Part shown: piece by piece, positions 38,179 to 47,564 of the stretch | Numbering within the stretch: position 1 is the stretch's first letter | How the letters are laid out: the number at the start of each line of letters is the position of its first letter | Source of the DNA: Corynebacterium suedekumii | GTDB lineage: Bacteria; Actinomycetota; Actinomycetes; Mycobacteriales; Mycobacteriaceae | Assembly: GCF_030252185.1 (NCBI RefSeq) | Contig: NZ_CP126970.1 | Location: 1,054,001 to 1,118,000, forward strand | Direction: 5' to 3' | DNA: 64,000 bases | The notes under the pieces: model-generated | Database searches by the model: none | What the model was told of the DNA's origin: nothing | Seen by the model: only the letters and a program-made list of their open reading frames with translations | Made by a program: the position numbers and the translations under genes

Positions 38179-39429
38179 GTGTCCTCCGTCCTCGCCTTTC
38201 TGTTGGGCGTCGCCGTCGCCGGCGTCGCCCTTCCGGCGTTCGGCTGGGCGCGTAAACGCTTCGCGCGTTACCGGTCCACCGCCACGCTGGAGGACAACCA
38301 GGTCACCACGATCAGCCAGGTGCTCCACCTGGCGATCCAGGGCTCACCCACCGGCGTCGCCGTGCTCGACCGCGGCGGCGAGGTCATCCTCTCCAACGCC
38401 CGGGCCCACGACATGAACCTGGTCCACGACCGTTCGGTCAACGAGCAGGTCTGGGAGGTCGCCACCGTCGTCCTCGACGACAAGGAGAGCCGCACCCTCG
38501 ACCTGACCGTCACACGACGCCGCACCGGCAGCCGGGTCTCCTCGGTCCGGGCGTTCATCAAACCGCTCACGCTCGTCGACGACCGCTTCGTCATCGTCTA
38601 CGGCACCGACGAGAGCGAGAACGTCCGCATGGAGTCCGCCCGCCGCGACTTCGTGGCCAACGTCTCCCACGAGCTCAAGACCCCCGTCGGCGGCATGGCG
38701 CTGCTGGCGGAGGCACTCATGGAGGGCGTCGACGACCCGGAGCACGTCGAGTACTTCGGCCAGCGCCTCCACCGAGAGGCCCACCGCATGGCGGACATGA
38801 TCAACGAACTGATCTCCCTGTCCAAACTGCAGGGTGCCGAGGCCCTGCCGGAGATGGAGCCGGTCTCCGTCGACGACGTCATCGCCGAGGCGTTCTCCCG
38901 CAACCAGGTGGCGGCCGACAACGCCGACATCACCCTCACCAAGGGCAACGACTCCGGTGTCCTCGTCCTCGGGGACCGGTCTCTCCTGGTCACCGCGGTC
39001 TCCAACCTCATCTCCAACGCCATCAACTACTCACCGCAGTCGGTGCCGGTGTCGGTGTCACAGAAGATCGTGGATTCCGACGTCGTCCTCATCCGCGTCA
39101 CCGACCGGGGTATCGGCATCTCCCCGGAGGACCAGAAGCGCGTGTTCGAGCGCTTCTTCCGCGTCGACAAGGCCCGGTCCCGCTCCACCGGGGGCACCGG
39201 CCTGGGGCTGGCCATCGTCAAACATGTGGTGGCCAACCACAACGGTAATATCAAGTTGTGGTCCCGACCGGGGACCGGATCCACGTTCACCATCGAACTT
39301 CCGATACATCATCCCGAGCCTGACACGGACGACACGCCCGTCATCGGGGATGATGAGACTCAGGCAGCCGGACCGCTGCGGCAAGCGGTCACCCGGGTGG
39401 CCACACGTCGAAAGGACAAAGCATCATGA
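38179..39429 (+). CDS. senX3: Sensor histidine kinase SenX3-like
   Basis: A 416-aa membrane kinase with one clear N-terminal membrane segment (residues 4-24), a PAS-like domain (about 45-145), the HisKA domain with phospho-acceptor His164 (NVSHELKTPV) and a complete HATPase domain (NLISNAINYS, DRGIGIS, GTGLGLAIVKH). Linkage to gpmA upstream and an overlapping response regulator downstream is typical of the actinobacterial SenX3-RegX3 system, which responds to phosphate in mycobacteria. In corynebacteria phosphate control is mainly by PhoS-PhoR, so the signal here is uncertain. GTG start. Confidence 0.9.
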   Translation: MSSVLAFLLGVAVAGVALPAFGWARKRFARYRSTATLEDNQVTTISQVLHLAIQGSPTGVAVLDRGGEVILSNARAHDMNLVHDRSVNEQVWEVATVVLDDKESRTLDLTVTRRRTGSRVSSVRAFIKPLTLVDDRFVIVYGTDESENVRMESARRDFVANVSHELKTPVGGMALLAEALMEGVDDPEHVEYFGQRLHREAHRMADMINELISLSKLQGAEALPEMEPVSVDDVIAEAFSRNQVAADNADITLTKGNDSGVLVLGDRSLLVTAVSNLISNAINYSPQSVPVSVSQKIVDSDVVLIRVTDRGIGISPEDQKRVFERFFRVDKARSRSTGGTGLGLAIVKHVVANHNGNIKLWSRPGTGSTFTIELPIHHPEPDTDDTPVIGDDETQAAGPLRQAVTRVATRRKDKAS

Positions 39430-40118
39430 CGACCATTCTCATCGTCGAGGACGAGGAATCCCTCGCCGATCCGCTGGCGTTCTTGCTGCGCAAGGAGGGC
39501 TTCGAGGTCATCACCGCCGGTGACGGCCAGACCGCCCTCGTGGAGTTCGAACGCAATGACGTGGACATCGTCCTCCTCGATCTCATGCTCCCGGGCATGT
39601 CCGGCACCGACGTGTGCAAGCAGCTGCGTGCCACCTCCACCGTCCCCGTCATCATGGTCACCGCCCGTGACTCCGAGATCGACAAGGTCGTCGGCCTGGA
39701 ACTCGGTGCCGACGACTACGTGACCAAGCCCTACTCCTCCCGCGAACTCATCGCCCGGATCCGGGCGGTCCTGCGTCGCGGCGCCGACCCGGACGTGGTG
39801 TTCGACGACGTCGAGGAGCAGATCCTCACCGGCGGCCGGGTGACCATGGACGTGGAACGCCACACCGTCACCGTCGCCGGAGAGCCCGTGCCCATGCCGC
39901 TCAAGGAGTTCGACCTGCTGGAGTACCTGCTCCGCAACGCCGGCCGGGTGCTCACCCGTGGCCAGCTCATCGACCGGATCTGGGGCGCGGACTACGTCGG
40001 CGACACCAAGACCCTCGACGTTCACGTCAAGCGCCTGCGGTCCAAGATCGAGGAAGAGCCCTCGCGCCCCAAGCAGCTGGTCACCGTCCGCGGCCTGGGG
40101 TACAAGTTCGAGGCCTGA
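39426..40118 (+). CDS. regX3: Response regulator RegX3-like
   Basis: A 230-aa OmpR-family regulator. The receiver domain has phospho-acceptor Asp52 (LLDLMLPG), acidic residues in VEDEE and the conserved Lys in DDYVTKPYSSREL; a winged-helix DNA-binding domain follows (RLRSKIEEEPSRPKQLVTVRGLGYKFE). The ATG overlaps the kinase stop (ATGA, 39426-39429), so the pair is translationally coupled. Its stop abuts the stop of the convergent ABC permease. Confidence 0.94.
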   Translation: MTTILIVEDEESLADPLAFLLRKEGFEVITAGDGQTALVEFERNDVDIVLLDLMLPGMSGTDVCKQLRATSTVPVIMVTARDSEIDKVVGLELGADDYVTKPYSSRELIARIRAVLRRGADPDVVFDDVEEQILTGGRVTMDVERHTVTVAGEPVPMPLKEFDLLEYLLRNAGRVLTRGQLIDRIWGADYVGDTKTLDVHVKRLRSKIEEEPSRPKQLVTVRGLGYKFEA

Positions 40119-42764
40119 TCAGCGCTCGATGGCCTCGAGCGCCGGGGTGTAGGACGCCTTGATCGCGGGGATCAGCGCCGCGACGACGCCGAGGATGATC
40201 GAGGCGCCGACCATGAGGCCGATCTGGGGCCACGGGATCTCCGGGCTCGCCATCCCCTTGGACCCGAGCACCCGGGTCGCCGCCCACCCGGCGGAGGTGC
40301 CCAACGCGATGCCCACCACCGCGCCGTGGATGGAGATGATCAACGACTCGATCTGGACCATCCACTGGATCTCCCGGCGCTGCAGCCCCACCGCCCGCAG
40401 CACACCCAGTTCCCGGGTGCGCTCCGCCACCGAGAGCATGAGGGTGTTGATGATCCCGAGGCTGGCGATGATCACCGCCAGGGCCAGCAGTGCGTAGACG
40501 ATGAGCAGCAGCTGGTTGATCTGGGTGCCCAGGGCGCTGCCGTACTCCGCCTTCGACTTCACCTGCACCACCAGCAGCGGGTCCATGACGTTGGTGAGGT
40601 TGTGCCGCAGCTGTTCGTCGGAGACCGAGCCGTCGGCGGAGACGAACACGGACACCCGGGTGATCAACGACTCCAGGTTGTCCACCACCGCCGCGGCCGC
40701 CGGCAGGCTGACCGCCAGGTGGCCGAGCAGGGAGGTGTCGGTGTAGACCGCCGACACCGGGATCCACACCGCGTCCGCCTCGTCGCCCTCGTAGGCCGTC
40801 AGCGGAATGAGGTCACCGACCTGCAGTCCGGTCTGGTCGGCGTATTCCGCGGAGATCATCACCGCGGGTTCGGAGGCGTCACCGACGGTGCCCTGGAGGA
40901 TGCCGAGGGACATGAACTGCGTGAAGTCGGCGTCGAGGACCGTCGTGGTCTGGTGGTCCCAGTTGTTCGCCCGCAGGGGCACGTTCATGAGGGTGCCGGC
41001 GTCCTCGACGCCGGTGGTCCACTCCGCCCGCTGCCGGGTCTCCGGCGGCAGCGACAGCCCGGAGGTGGAACCGGGCTGGCCCTGGAGGGAGGAACCCGCG
41101 AGGCTGTCGAGGACGAAGGGCGAGGTCACCGAGGATTCCGCGATGCCGAACACACTGGCCTTCGTCGTCGAACCGATGGTGCCCACGCAGGCCACGAGAC
41201 CGACGCCCAGGGCGAGCGCCAGGGCGGAGGCTGCCGAGCGGCGGGGGTTGCGCACCGAATTCCGGCGCGCCAGGGTGCCCACCGCACCGAGGGGGAGTGT
41301 CAGCGCGGCTCCGAGGGTCAGGCCGGCGGCCGTGACCAGGGTCGGGCCGGCGAGGGCGAGCGCGGTGAACATGGCCACCACGCCGACGGCGATGAGGCTC
41401 AGCCGGGCCTCCACGCTCGGGGTGATCCCGTTGATCGTGGTGATCAACGCGGCGGCGGCGAGGGGCACGGCGCCGACCCCGCCGAGAACCCCCGCGGCCA
41501 GAAGGGTGAGGCGCGGGGCGCGGGAGGAGCGGGCGTCGGAAAGATCGAAGGCCTGCACCGGAGGGAGCATGCCGGCCCGACGGGCCGGGGCGACGGCGGC
41601 GGCCATGGTGATGATGACACCGAAGGCCAGCGGGATGGTCACCGCCTGCCACGTCCACTGGAAGTCGATGTGGGACAATTCGCCCGCGCCGGTGTTGAAG
41701 TAGCCGAGCAACGCGGCGACGAGGGCGAAGGCCACGGCGATGCCGACGACCGAGCCGACCAGCCCGACGAGGGCGGCCTCCGCGATGACCGACACCGCGA
41801 CCTGGGCGGTGGACACCCCGATGGAACGCAGCAGGGCGAACTCCCGGGTGCGCTGGCCGACCACCATGGCGAAGGTGTTGGCGATGTTGAACGCGCCGAC
41901 CAGCAGGGCGATGGCGCCGAAGATGACGAGCACGTAGCGGACGAACTCCATCTGCTGGACCACGCTGCCGCTCATCCGCTCGGCGATCTGCTCGGGGAGC
42001 AGGGGAGTCAGCCACGGCCAGGTCTGACCGATCCGGTTGCGCACCGTCATCGGGTCGGCGTCCTCGGCGGCCGCGATGACGGCCTGGGAGGCGTAGTCGT
42101 TGAGGGTGAACATCTCCAGGTAGCGCTCCGGGGTGAACATCACCCCCACCCAGCCGGCGATGTCCCGCGGGGAGTCGTAGATGCCGGAGACGGTGACGGT
42201 GACCTGCTCGGCGGGGGTGATCACCTGGATCGCGTCGCCGACGTTCAGGCCAGCGCGTTCGGCGGCCGAGGAGTTGATCAGCACCTCCTCCGGGGTGGCC
42301 GGGGCGGCACCGTCGGTGATGTCCGGGACCGGGCCGACCGTGTTCTCCGGGGGATGGGCCGCCGCCGGGTGGGCGCCGGAGGATCCGGCCTGCAGGGGAG
42401 TGCCGTCGGGGAGGATGACGATGATGCCGGAATCGCCTGCGGCCCGGGTGCCGGTCGGGGTGCCGGGGCCGTCGCCGATGACGTTGACGGCGCGGACCTC
42501 CGGCCAGGAGGAGATCTCCTCGAGCACCGTGAACGGCACGCCCTGCGGGGAGGTCTGGCTGCCGACCAGGCCGACGTCGATCCCCTCCACGCCCGCATCG
42601 ATGATCGAGTCGAAGGACTTCTCCAGGGCCGTCGTGAGCAGGAGGGAACCGGAGATGAACGCCGTGCCGAGCACCACCGAGATGAACGTGAGCAGCATCC
42701 GGCCACGGTGCGCGAGGACGGACCGCCAGGAGACCCGCCACATGGGGGCGAACGTCACGGACAT
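40119..42764 (-). CDS. ABC transporter permease, FtsX/MacB type
   Basis: An 881-aa permease with an N-terminal membrane segment (about 20-45), a large extracytoplasmic domain (50-260), membrane segments at about 275-400, a second half with another extracytoplasmic domain (about 520-750), and three final segments (about 760-870). The layout is that of duplicated FtsX-like permeases that work with a LolD-type ATPase in lipoprotein, peptide or drug handling. No ATPase gene is adjacent here. It starts 1 bp after the stop of the Cys-rich gene, so the two are likely co-transcribed. Confidence 0.88.
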   Translation of the reverse strand: MSVTFAPMWRVSWRSVLAHRGRMLLTFISVVLGTAFISGSLLLTTALEKSFDSIIDAGVEGIDVGLVGSQTSPQGVPFTVLEEISSWPEVRAVNVIGDGPGTPTGTRAAGDSGIIVILPDGTPLQAGSSGAHPAAAHPPENTVGPVPDITDGAAPATPEEVLINSSAAERAGLNVGDAIQVITPAEQVTVTVSGIYDSPRDIAGWVGVMFTPERYLEMFTLNDYASQAVIAAAEDADPMTVRNRIGQTWPWLTPLLPEQIAERMSGSVVQQMEFVRYVLVIFGAIALLVGAFNIANTFAMVVGQRTREFALLRSIGVSTAQVAVSVIAEAALVGLVGSVVGIAVAFALVAALLGYFNTGAGELSHIDFQWTWQAVTIPLAFGVIITMAAAVAPARRAGMLPPVQAFDLSDARSSRAPRLTLLAAGVLGGVGAVPLAAAALITTINGITPSVEARLSLIAVGVVAMFTALALAGPTLVTAAGLTLGAALTLPLGAVGTLARRNSVRNPRRSAASALALALGVGLVACVGTIGSTTKASVFGIAESSVTSPFVLDSLAGSSLQGQPGSTSGLSLPPETRQRAEWTTGVEDAGTLMNVPLRANNWDHQTTTVLDADFTQFMSLGILQGTVGDASEPAVMISAEYADQTGLQVGDLIPLTAYEGDEADAVWIPVSAVYTDTSLLGHLAVSLPAAAAVVDNLESLITRVSVFVSADGSVSDEQLRHNLTNVMDPLLVVQVKSKAEYGSALGTQINQLLLIVYALLALAVIIASLGIINTLMLSVAERTRELGVLRAVGLQRREIQWMVQIESLIISIHGAVVGIALGTSAGWAATRVLGSKGMASPEIPWPQIGLMVGASIILGVVAALIPAIKASYTPALEAIER

Positions 42765-42765
42765 G

Positions 42766-43656
42766 TCAGGCCCATCCCGCCTTCACGCTCGCCGGGTGGG
42801 CTGCGGCGTGCAGGTCGGCGGCGGCGCGGCGTCGACAATGATCGGCGAGGACGTCATAGGACGGCCGGCCCATCAGCGCCACCAGCTCCGCCTCATAGGA
42901 CCGCCACATCGGCACGTCGCTGGTGTGGCAGGTGGAGTCACCGGTGCACCACCAGTCGAAGTCCTCGCCCCCGTTGCCCCAGCCCCGACGGTCGTACTCA
43001 CCGATGACGGTACGGAGGATCTCCACTCCGTCGGACCGGTCCTCGTAGGCCTCGTTCCGGCGCAGGGGCACCTGCCAGCACACCTCCGGCTTCTCCACCG
43101 TGAGATCCCGGCCCTCGGCCACGGCCCACTGGTGGATGGCGCAACCGGTACCGGTGGGCCAGCCCGCCCGGTTGGCGAAGATGCAGGCACCGCCCACGAC
43201 CGGGGTCTTCAGTGCGGGTTCCGGCTCCCCGTCCTCATCATCGAGCTCGTCCCACACCAGCCACGGCTCCAGGGCCACCGGGTCCGCCTCCCGCAGATAC
43301 GCGTCGACGTTGTCCGGGCGGTTCTGCCAGTACTTCGCCGGCATCTCCGCCACCGCGTTGTACAGCTGATCCCGGTCCGTCTCATCGGCGAGATACGCGC
43401 CGTGGACACAGCAGCCGACATCCGGCTGCGATCTGTCGATCCCGCCGCAGCGGTCGGTACCGAACTGACAGCTCCAGAACGACTCCAGCCACGTCAGGTC
43501 GATCTGGAACGTGTGGTGCGGATCCTCGGGATTGACGAACTCGAACCATTCCCGGGGAAAGTCCGGGGCAGCCTCCCGGCCCGCCACGATCTGACGGCCG
43601 GCGGGGGAGGATTCGGGGAAACCAAGAAAAACCTGGCGAGGGCGCGGGCGATTCAC
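42766..43656 (-). CDS. Cys-rich protein resembling YkgJ-type metal-cluster proteins
   Basis: A 296-aa protein starting at GTG 43656 ([15 protein letters not shown]); longer frames overlap the divergent ppx. It has at least nine Cys, arranged as [45 protein letters not shown] and [10 protein letters not shown]. The GCxIH plus KPxxCxxxPL pattern resembles the zinc or iron-sulfur binding YkgJ/DUF3109 proteins, but this is a pattern judgement. Same operon as the ABC permease; in related corynebacteria the gene lies next to ppx. Confidence 0.75.
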   Translation of the reverse strand: MNRPRPRQVFLGFPESSPAGRQIVAGREAAPDFPREWFEFVNPEDPHHTFQIDLTWLESFWSCQFGTDRCGGIDRSQPDVGCCVHGAYLADETDRDQLYNAVAEMPAKYWQNRPDNVDAYLREADPVALEPWLVWDELDDEDGEPEPALKTPVVGGACIFANRAGWPTGTGCAIHQWAVAEGRDLTVEKPEVCWQVPLRRNEAYEDRSDGVEILRTVIGEYDRRGWGNGGEDFDWWCTGDSTCHTSDVPMWRSYEAELVALMGRPSYDVLADHCRRRAAADLHAAAHPASVKAGWA

Positions 43657-43677
43657 ACTTGCACACCGTAGACCGTC

Positions 43678-43683
43678 TACCCT
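43678..43683 (+). promoter_or_regulatory. Possible -10 box of ppx (leaderless start)
   Basis: TACCCT ends 7 nt before the GTG start of ppx and no ribosome-binding site is visible. The minus-strand gene begins only 34 bp away. Confidence 0.4.
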
Positions 43684-43690
43684 GATACAT

Positions 43691-44674
43691 GTGCGACTAG
43701 GTGTATTGGATGTGGGCAGCAACACTGTCCACCTCGTGGCAGTGGATGCCCGCAACGGCGGGCACCCCACCCCCATGAGCGACTGGAAGACGACCCTACG
43801 ACTGGTGGAGCTCGTCGACGACGACGGCGCCATCGACGACAAGGGGCTACGCAAGCTCACCAACGCCGTCGGCGAGGCAGCCGATCTGGCCAACACCCTC
43901 GGGTGTTCCGAGATCATGCCGTTCGCCACCTCGGCCGTCCGCTCCGCCACCAACTCCGACGCCGTCCTCGACCACGTGGAGAAGGAGACCGGCGTCCGCC
44001 TGGAGATCCTCTCCGGCGAGGACGAGGCCCGACTCACCTTCCTGGCGGTCCGCCGCTGGTACGGCTGGTCCGCCGGCCGCATCACCAACCTCGACATCGG
44101 CGGCGGCTCCCTCGAGCTGTCCACCGGCTCCGACGAGCTTCCCGACGTCGCGGTGTCCCTCGACCTCGGCGCCGGCCGCCTCACCCACCAGTGGTTCGAC
44201 ACCGACCCGCCGGAGCGCAAGAAGATCAACCTCCTGCGCGACTACATCGACGCTGAACTCGTCGACCCCGCCCGGCAGATGCGTGCCTACGGCACCGCCG
44301 GCCTGGCGGTGGGCACCTCCAAGACCTTCCGCACTCTCGCCCGCCTCACCGGTGCCGCCCCCAGCGCAGAGGGGCCCTACGTCAAACGCACCCTCACCGC
44401 GCCGGGTCTGCGCCAGCTCATCGCCTTCATCTCCCGCATGACGGCTGCCGACCGCGCAGAGCTAGAGGGCATCAGCTCCGACCGCTCGCACCAGATTGTC
44501 GCCGGTGCGCTCGTCGCGGAGGCGAGTATGCGTGCCCTCGGGCTGGAGAAGATCGAGATCTGCCCGTGGGCGCTGCGCGAAGGTGTCATCCTCCGACGCA
44601 TCGACAAGGGACTTGCCGACGGCCGAGCCGTGGAGACCGTAGACGCCGTTGACCAGAAAAGGACGAGACCATGA
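43691..44674 (+). CDS. ppx: Exopolyphosphatase / guanosine pentaphosphatase family (Ppx/GppA)
   Basis: A 327-aa member of the ASKHA superfamily with phosphate-1 loop [14 protein letters not shown], the acidic [14 protein letters not shown] region and phosphate-2 loop [13 protein letters not shown]. It lacks the C-terminal domains of E. coli Ppx, like the short corynebacterial Ppx1. It is expected to release phosphate from polyphosphate chains. The stop overlaps the next start (ATGA). Confidence 0.92.
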   Translation: MRLGVLDVGSNTVHLVAVDARNGGHPTPMSDWKTTLRLVELVDDDGAIDDKGLRKLTNAVGEAADLANTLGCSEIMPFATSAVRSATNSDAVLDHVEKETGVRLEILSGEDEARLTFLAVRRWYGWSAGRITNLDIGGGSLELSTGSDELPDVAVSLDLGAGRLTHQWFDTDPPERKKINLLRDYIDAELVDPARQMRAYGTAGLAVGTSKTFRTLARLTGAAPSAEGPYVKRTLTAPGLRQLIAFISRMTAADRAELEGISSDRSHQIVAGALVAEASMRALGLEKIEICPWALREGVILRRIDKGLADGRAVETVDAVDQKRTRP

Positions 44675-45864
44675 GCGAGAAACAGCTGACCGTCGCCGAG
44701 CTGCTGGCTCGGGCCGGCAAGGAGACCCCGGAGGGGGACAAGCCCCGCCGCCGGCGTCGCCGGAGTCTCGAGGACGGTGGCATCTCCGTCGCCGAGCTGA
44801 CCGGTTCCTTCCCGGCCGTCAAGGAGAAGCCCGCCGAGTCCCGTCACTCCTCCGTCCCGATTGACGGTCCGGAGGATTCGGACCCCACGACCGGCCCGGA
44901 ACCTGGGCCGGAGGCTGGTCCGGAGGCGGAGAGCAAGGCCGATGCCAAGCTCGCACCCGCCGTCACGCCGACCCCGAAGAAGGAGGATGCGCCCTCTGCG
45001 CAGAGCTCCGAAAAGGTCGGTCTGAAGCCTGAATCCGGAGCAGTTTCGGAGCCGAATGCAGGAATCGGTGCCCGGGATGAGCTCCAGGCTGAGGCAACGG
45101 ATGAGGCAAAGCCCGAGGCCACGTCCGAGCCCAAGCCGACGATGGCCGCCCCCGCCGCTGACAAGCCCACCCCATCCACGACGGATTCCCGCGACGACGC
45201 GGGGGCTGAGGACGAGAACTCTGACACCCCAACGCCGACACCGTCGGGGGACCAGACCGTGGTCTTCCAGAAGGTGGATCAGGCCGAGGACAAGGCTGAC
45301 AGCGGAACCGCTGAGCCGGCCGGCCGGACACTGGCTGAGAAGATCACGGCCCGGACAGGCGAGGAGTCCGCTGCGGACGACGGGACTGCCCCGGAGACCA
45401 CCCGGCAGGCGGCCGTGAGTGCGCCGAAGCGCCCGGCCCCGAGTGTCGACGAGACCGGTGAGATTCCGCAGGTGGATCCGTTGGCCGCCACCACGGCAGC
45501 GGCGACCTCCGGATCCACGGCGGCGGATGTCGCGGTCCGGGAGGATGACGCGGCGGTGGACGAGGGTGACGTCGATACGCGGGACGGTGACGATGACGCC
45601 GTGGAGGAGAAGACCTCGATCACCGGGGTCGTGCTGCTGGCGATCATCGGTGTCGTGCTCGGTGTCGTGGTGTTCAAGGGCTTCGAGATGCTGTGGGACA
45701 ACCTCAGTCGGCCGATCGTGGCGGTGCTGGCCGTGCTGGTGACCGTGGGCATGGTCGCGGTGGTGCGCGCGCTGCGTACCGCCAACGACGGGCTGTCGAT
45801 GTTCCTGGCCGCGGTCGTGGGTCTCGTGATGACCTTCGGCCCCCTCGTCGTCGTGATGATCTAG
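44671..45864 (+). CDS. Low-complexity acidic protein with C-terminal membrane segments
   Basis: A 397-aa protein. Residues 1-45 carry two VAEL motifs around a basic RRRRRR cluster (TVAELLARAG, SVAELTGSFP). Residues 60-305 are Pro/Ala/Glu/Thr-rich and probably disordered. Three hydrophobic helices lie at about 312-331, 343-362 and 373-396. No enzyme motif. Coupled to ppx by a 4-bp overlap. The VAEL/basic N-terminus also occurs in other corynebacterial envelope proteins; function unknown. Confidence 0.85.
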   Translation: MSEKQLTVAELLARAGKETPEGDKPRRRRRRSLEDGGISVAELTGSFPAVKEKPAESRHSSVPIDGPEDSDPTTGPEPGPEAGPEAESKADAKLAPAVTPTPKKEDAPSAQSSEKVGLKPESGAVSEPNAGIGARDELQAEATDEAKPEATSEPKPTMAAPAADKPTPSTTDSRDDAGAEDENSDTPTPTPSGDQTVVFQKVDQAEDKADSGTAEPAGRTLAEKITARTGEESAADDGTAPETTRQAAVSAPKRPAPSVDETGEIPQVDPLAATTAAATSGSTAADVAVREDDAAVDEGDVDTRDGDDDAVEEKTSITGVVLLAIIGVVLGVVVFKGFEMLWDNLSRPIVAVLAVLVTVGMVAVVRALRTANDGLSMFLAAVVGLVMTFGPLVVVMI

Positions 45865-45880
45865 CCTCATCGCGCCTCTC

Positions 45881-45915
45881 CGGCCCCGCTCACCTGCACT
45901 GGTGCCGCGGGGCCG
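45881..45915 (+). terminator. Terminator after the ppx operon
   Basis: A stem of CGGCCCCGC (45881-45889) with 45907-45915 encloses a second small stem and is followed by TTGTCGTGG. It lies between the low-complexity gene and proC. Confidence 0.65.
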
Positions 45916-45936
45916 TTGTCGTGGCAGGGTGGGGAC

Positions 45937-46794
45937 ATGACCAATATCGCAGTAATCGGAGGCGGGAAGATCGGCGAGGCGCTGATCTCCGGCCTCGTCA
46001 ACGCCAATGTCGACCCCCAGTCCATCACGGTGACCAACCGTCGCCCGGAGCGTGGCCAGGAGCTGCGCGAGGCGTACGGCGTGCGCGACTCGACGGACAA
46101 CCAGCAGGCCGTTGAGGGTGCGGGTGTGGTGTTCCTCTGTGTGAAGCCGAAGCACATCGTGGATCTGCTGGGGGAGATCTCCGACTCGCTCGACGGCAAC
46201 GACACCGCCACGGTGCTGGTGTCCATGGCGGCGGGTATCCCGCTGGCGTCGATGGAGGACGCCGTCGTCGCGGGAACCCCCGTCATCCGCGTGATGCCGA
46301 ACACCCCCATGCTCGTGGGGCGGGGGATGAACGCGGTGGCGCCGGGTCGTTTCGTCACCGAGGATCAGCTCGCCGAGGTGACGGAGCTGCTCTCCAGCGT
46401 GGGTGAGGTCGTCCCGGTGGAGGAGTCTGACATGGATGCGGTGACGGCGCTGGCGGGGTCCTCGCCGGCGTACTTCTTCCTCGTCGCCGAATCGCTTATC
46501 GACGCCGGCGTCTCCCTCGGCCTCACCCGCGACGTCGCCGAGAAGCTCGTCACCACCTCCGCCGCCGGTGCCGGCCAGATGCTCGCCGACTCCGGTTCGG
46601 ATCCGGCGACGCTGCGCGCCAACGTGTCCTCTCCGGCGGGCACGACCGTCGCCGCCCTTCGTGAGCTGGAGGAATCCGGTATCCGCGGGGCATTCTTCCG
46701 GGCGACCGAGGCCTGTGCGCAGCGTTCCGCGGAGCTCGGTGAGGCCGTCGCGCCACCCCGCCCGGGGGACTACGAAGAAATTCCCGGCACTTAA
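45937..46794 (+). CDS. proC: Pyrroline-5-carboxylate reductase ProC
   Basis: A 285-aa enzyme that makes L-proline from 1-pyrroline-5-carboxylate with NADPH. It has the Rossmann loop [28 protein letters not shown], the [14 protein letters not shown] motif and the C-terminal signature [23 protein letters not shown] (residues split around 230-253). The start MTNIAVIGG has GGTGGGGA upstream. A 15-residue tail ([13 protein letters not shown]) extends beyond the family end. Confidence 0.96.
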   Translation: MTNIAVIGGGKIGEALISGLVNANVDPQSITVTNRRPERGQELREAYGVRDSTDNQQAVEGAGVVFLCVKPKHIVDLLGEISDSLDGNDTATVLVSMAAGIPLASMEDAVVAGTPVIRVMPNTPMLVGRGMNAVAPGRFVTEDQLAEVTELLSSVGEVVPVEESDMDAVTALAGSSPAYFFLVAESLIDAGVSLGLTRDVAEKLVTTSAAGAGQMLADSGSDPATLRANVSSPAGTTVAALRELEESGIRGAFFRATEACAQRSAELGEAVAPPRPGDYEEIPGT

Positions 46795-46902
46795 GTCGCA
46801 ACAGTCACACAATTCACGCTAAGCTTGTCCAAGCACGTGCGTGTCCGATCTGCGGGAGGGGAAGCCTGCAGCGCGCCCGCTTGCTTGAAGGGTTAGAAGA
46901 TT

Positions 46903-47094
46903 ATGGCTAATGCAGACAAGGGAACGTTTCTGACGGTCGCGGAGGTCGCGGAGATCATGCGCGTCTCCAAGATGACCGTGTACCGGCTGGTCCACTCCGG
47001 TGACCTGCCGGCCGTGCGCGTGGGTCGCTCCTTCCGCGTCCACGAGAAGGCGGTCAACGACTACCTCGACTCCTCGTACTACGAGGTCGGGTAG
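46903..47094 (+). CDS. Small HTH DNA-binding protein (BldC/excisionase type)
   Basis: A 63-aa protein made almost entirely of a MerR-like winged helix: FLTVAEVAEIMRVSKMTVYRLVHSG then LPAVRVGRSFRVHEKAVNDYL. It is highly conserved next to proC in corynebacteria and mycobacteria. Relatives of this type include the Streptomyces developmental regulator BldC, but targets here are unknown. The 108-bp upstream region has a possible TAAGCT -10 box at 46820. Confidence 0.9.
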   Translation: MANADKGTFLTVAEVAEIMRVSKMTVYRLVHSGDLPAVRVGRSFRVHEKAVNDYLDSSYYEVG

Positions 47095-47131
47095 AGCGGT
47101 CGGTCAGACACTCACCCCCTGGTAAGAACAT

Positions 47132-47170
47132 CACCGGCGCCCGCTCCTCCCCGGAGGGCGGGCGCCGGTG
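47132..47170. terminator. Strong hairpin after the HTH gene
   Basis: A 13-bp perfect GC-rich stem (47132-47144 with 47158-47170). A second smaller hairpin (GGGCACC...GGTGCCC) follows near 47179-47195. There is no T-tract. Confidence 0.6.
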
Positions 47171-47216
47171 GTGATCCCGGGCACCGCTGGTGCCCCCGGG
47201 GTCAGGACACCCGGCT

Positions 47217-47246
47217 TTGTGGTGCTCGGGCACTGACAGGTAAGAT
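47217..47246 (+). promoter_or_regulatory. Possible promoter of bS22
   Basis: TTGTGG (47217-47222) and TAAGAT (47241-47246) are separated by 18 bp. They lie about 125 bp before the bS22 start, leaving a long leader of unknown function. Confidence 0.4.
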
Positions 47247-47371
47247 GGTCCGCATTCGTGCTGACGATCCGTTCGCGCCGAGCGTGCACCTCGGTGTCGG
47301 TGACCTTTCACCGGGTCCGCGGAATGGTCAGCAGGTTACGTACGTACTCGAAGACGAAATGAGGAAACCCC

Positions 47372-47473
47372 ATGGGTTCTGTCATCAAGAAGCGCCGCAA
47401 GCGCATGTCCAAGAAGAAGCACCGCAAGATGCTGCGCCGCACCCGCGTGCAGCGTCGTAAGCTGGGCAAGTAA
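47372..47473 (+). CDS. Small ribosomal protein bS22 (AURKAIP1/COX24-like)
   Basis: A 33-aa, extremely basic peptide [20 protein letters not shown] then [13 protein letters not shown]. It is the actinobacterial ribosomal peptide bS22 seen bound near the decoding centre of the mycobacterial small subunit. GAGGAAACCCC precedes the ATG, and a terminator follows. Confidence 0.92.
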   Translation: MGSVIKKRRKRMSKKKHRKMLRRTRVQRRKLGK

Positions 47474-47488
47474 GCCTCGACTTGGGCT

Positions 47489-47534
47489 GAAGGGCCGTCG
47501 ACACACCTCCTCGGAGGGTGGCCGGCGGCCCTTC
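47489..47534 (+). terminator. Terminator after bS22
   Basis: GAAGGGCCGTCG (47489-47500) pairs with 47523-47534 apart from one G-T pair and is followed by TCCTG. It lies between convergent genes. Confidence 0.7.
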
Positions 47535-47564
47535 TCCTGTATCCGGGTGGCTGTCCGGGAAGGC

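Noticed and set aside
44377..46812. 811-codon minus-strand frame opposite ppx, the low-complexity gene and proC
   Set aside because: No domain features, His/Arg-rich composition, and it spans three genes with good motifs on the plus strand.
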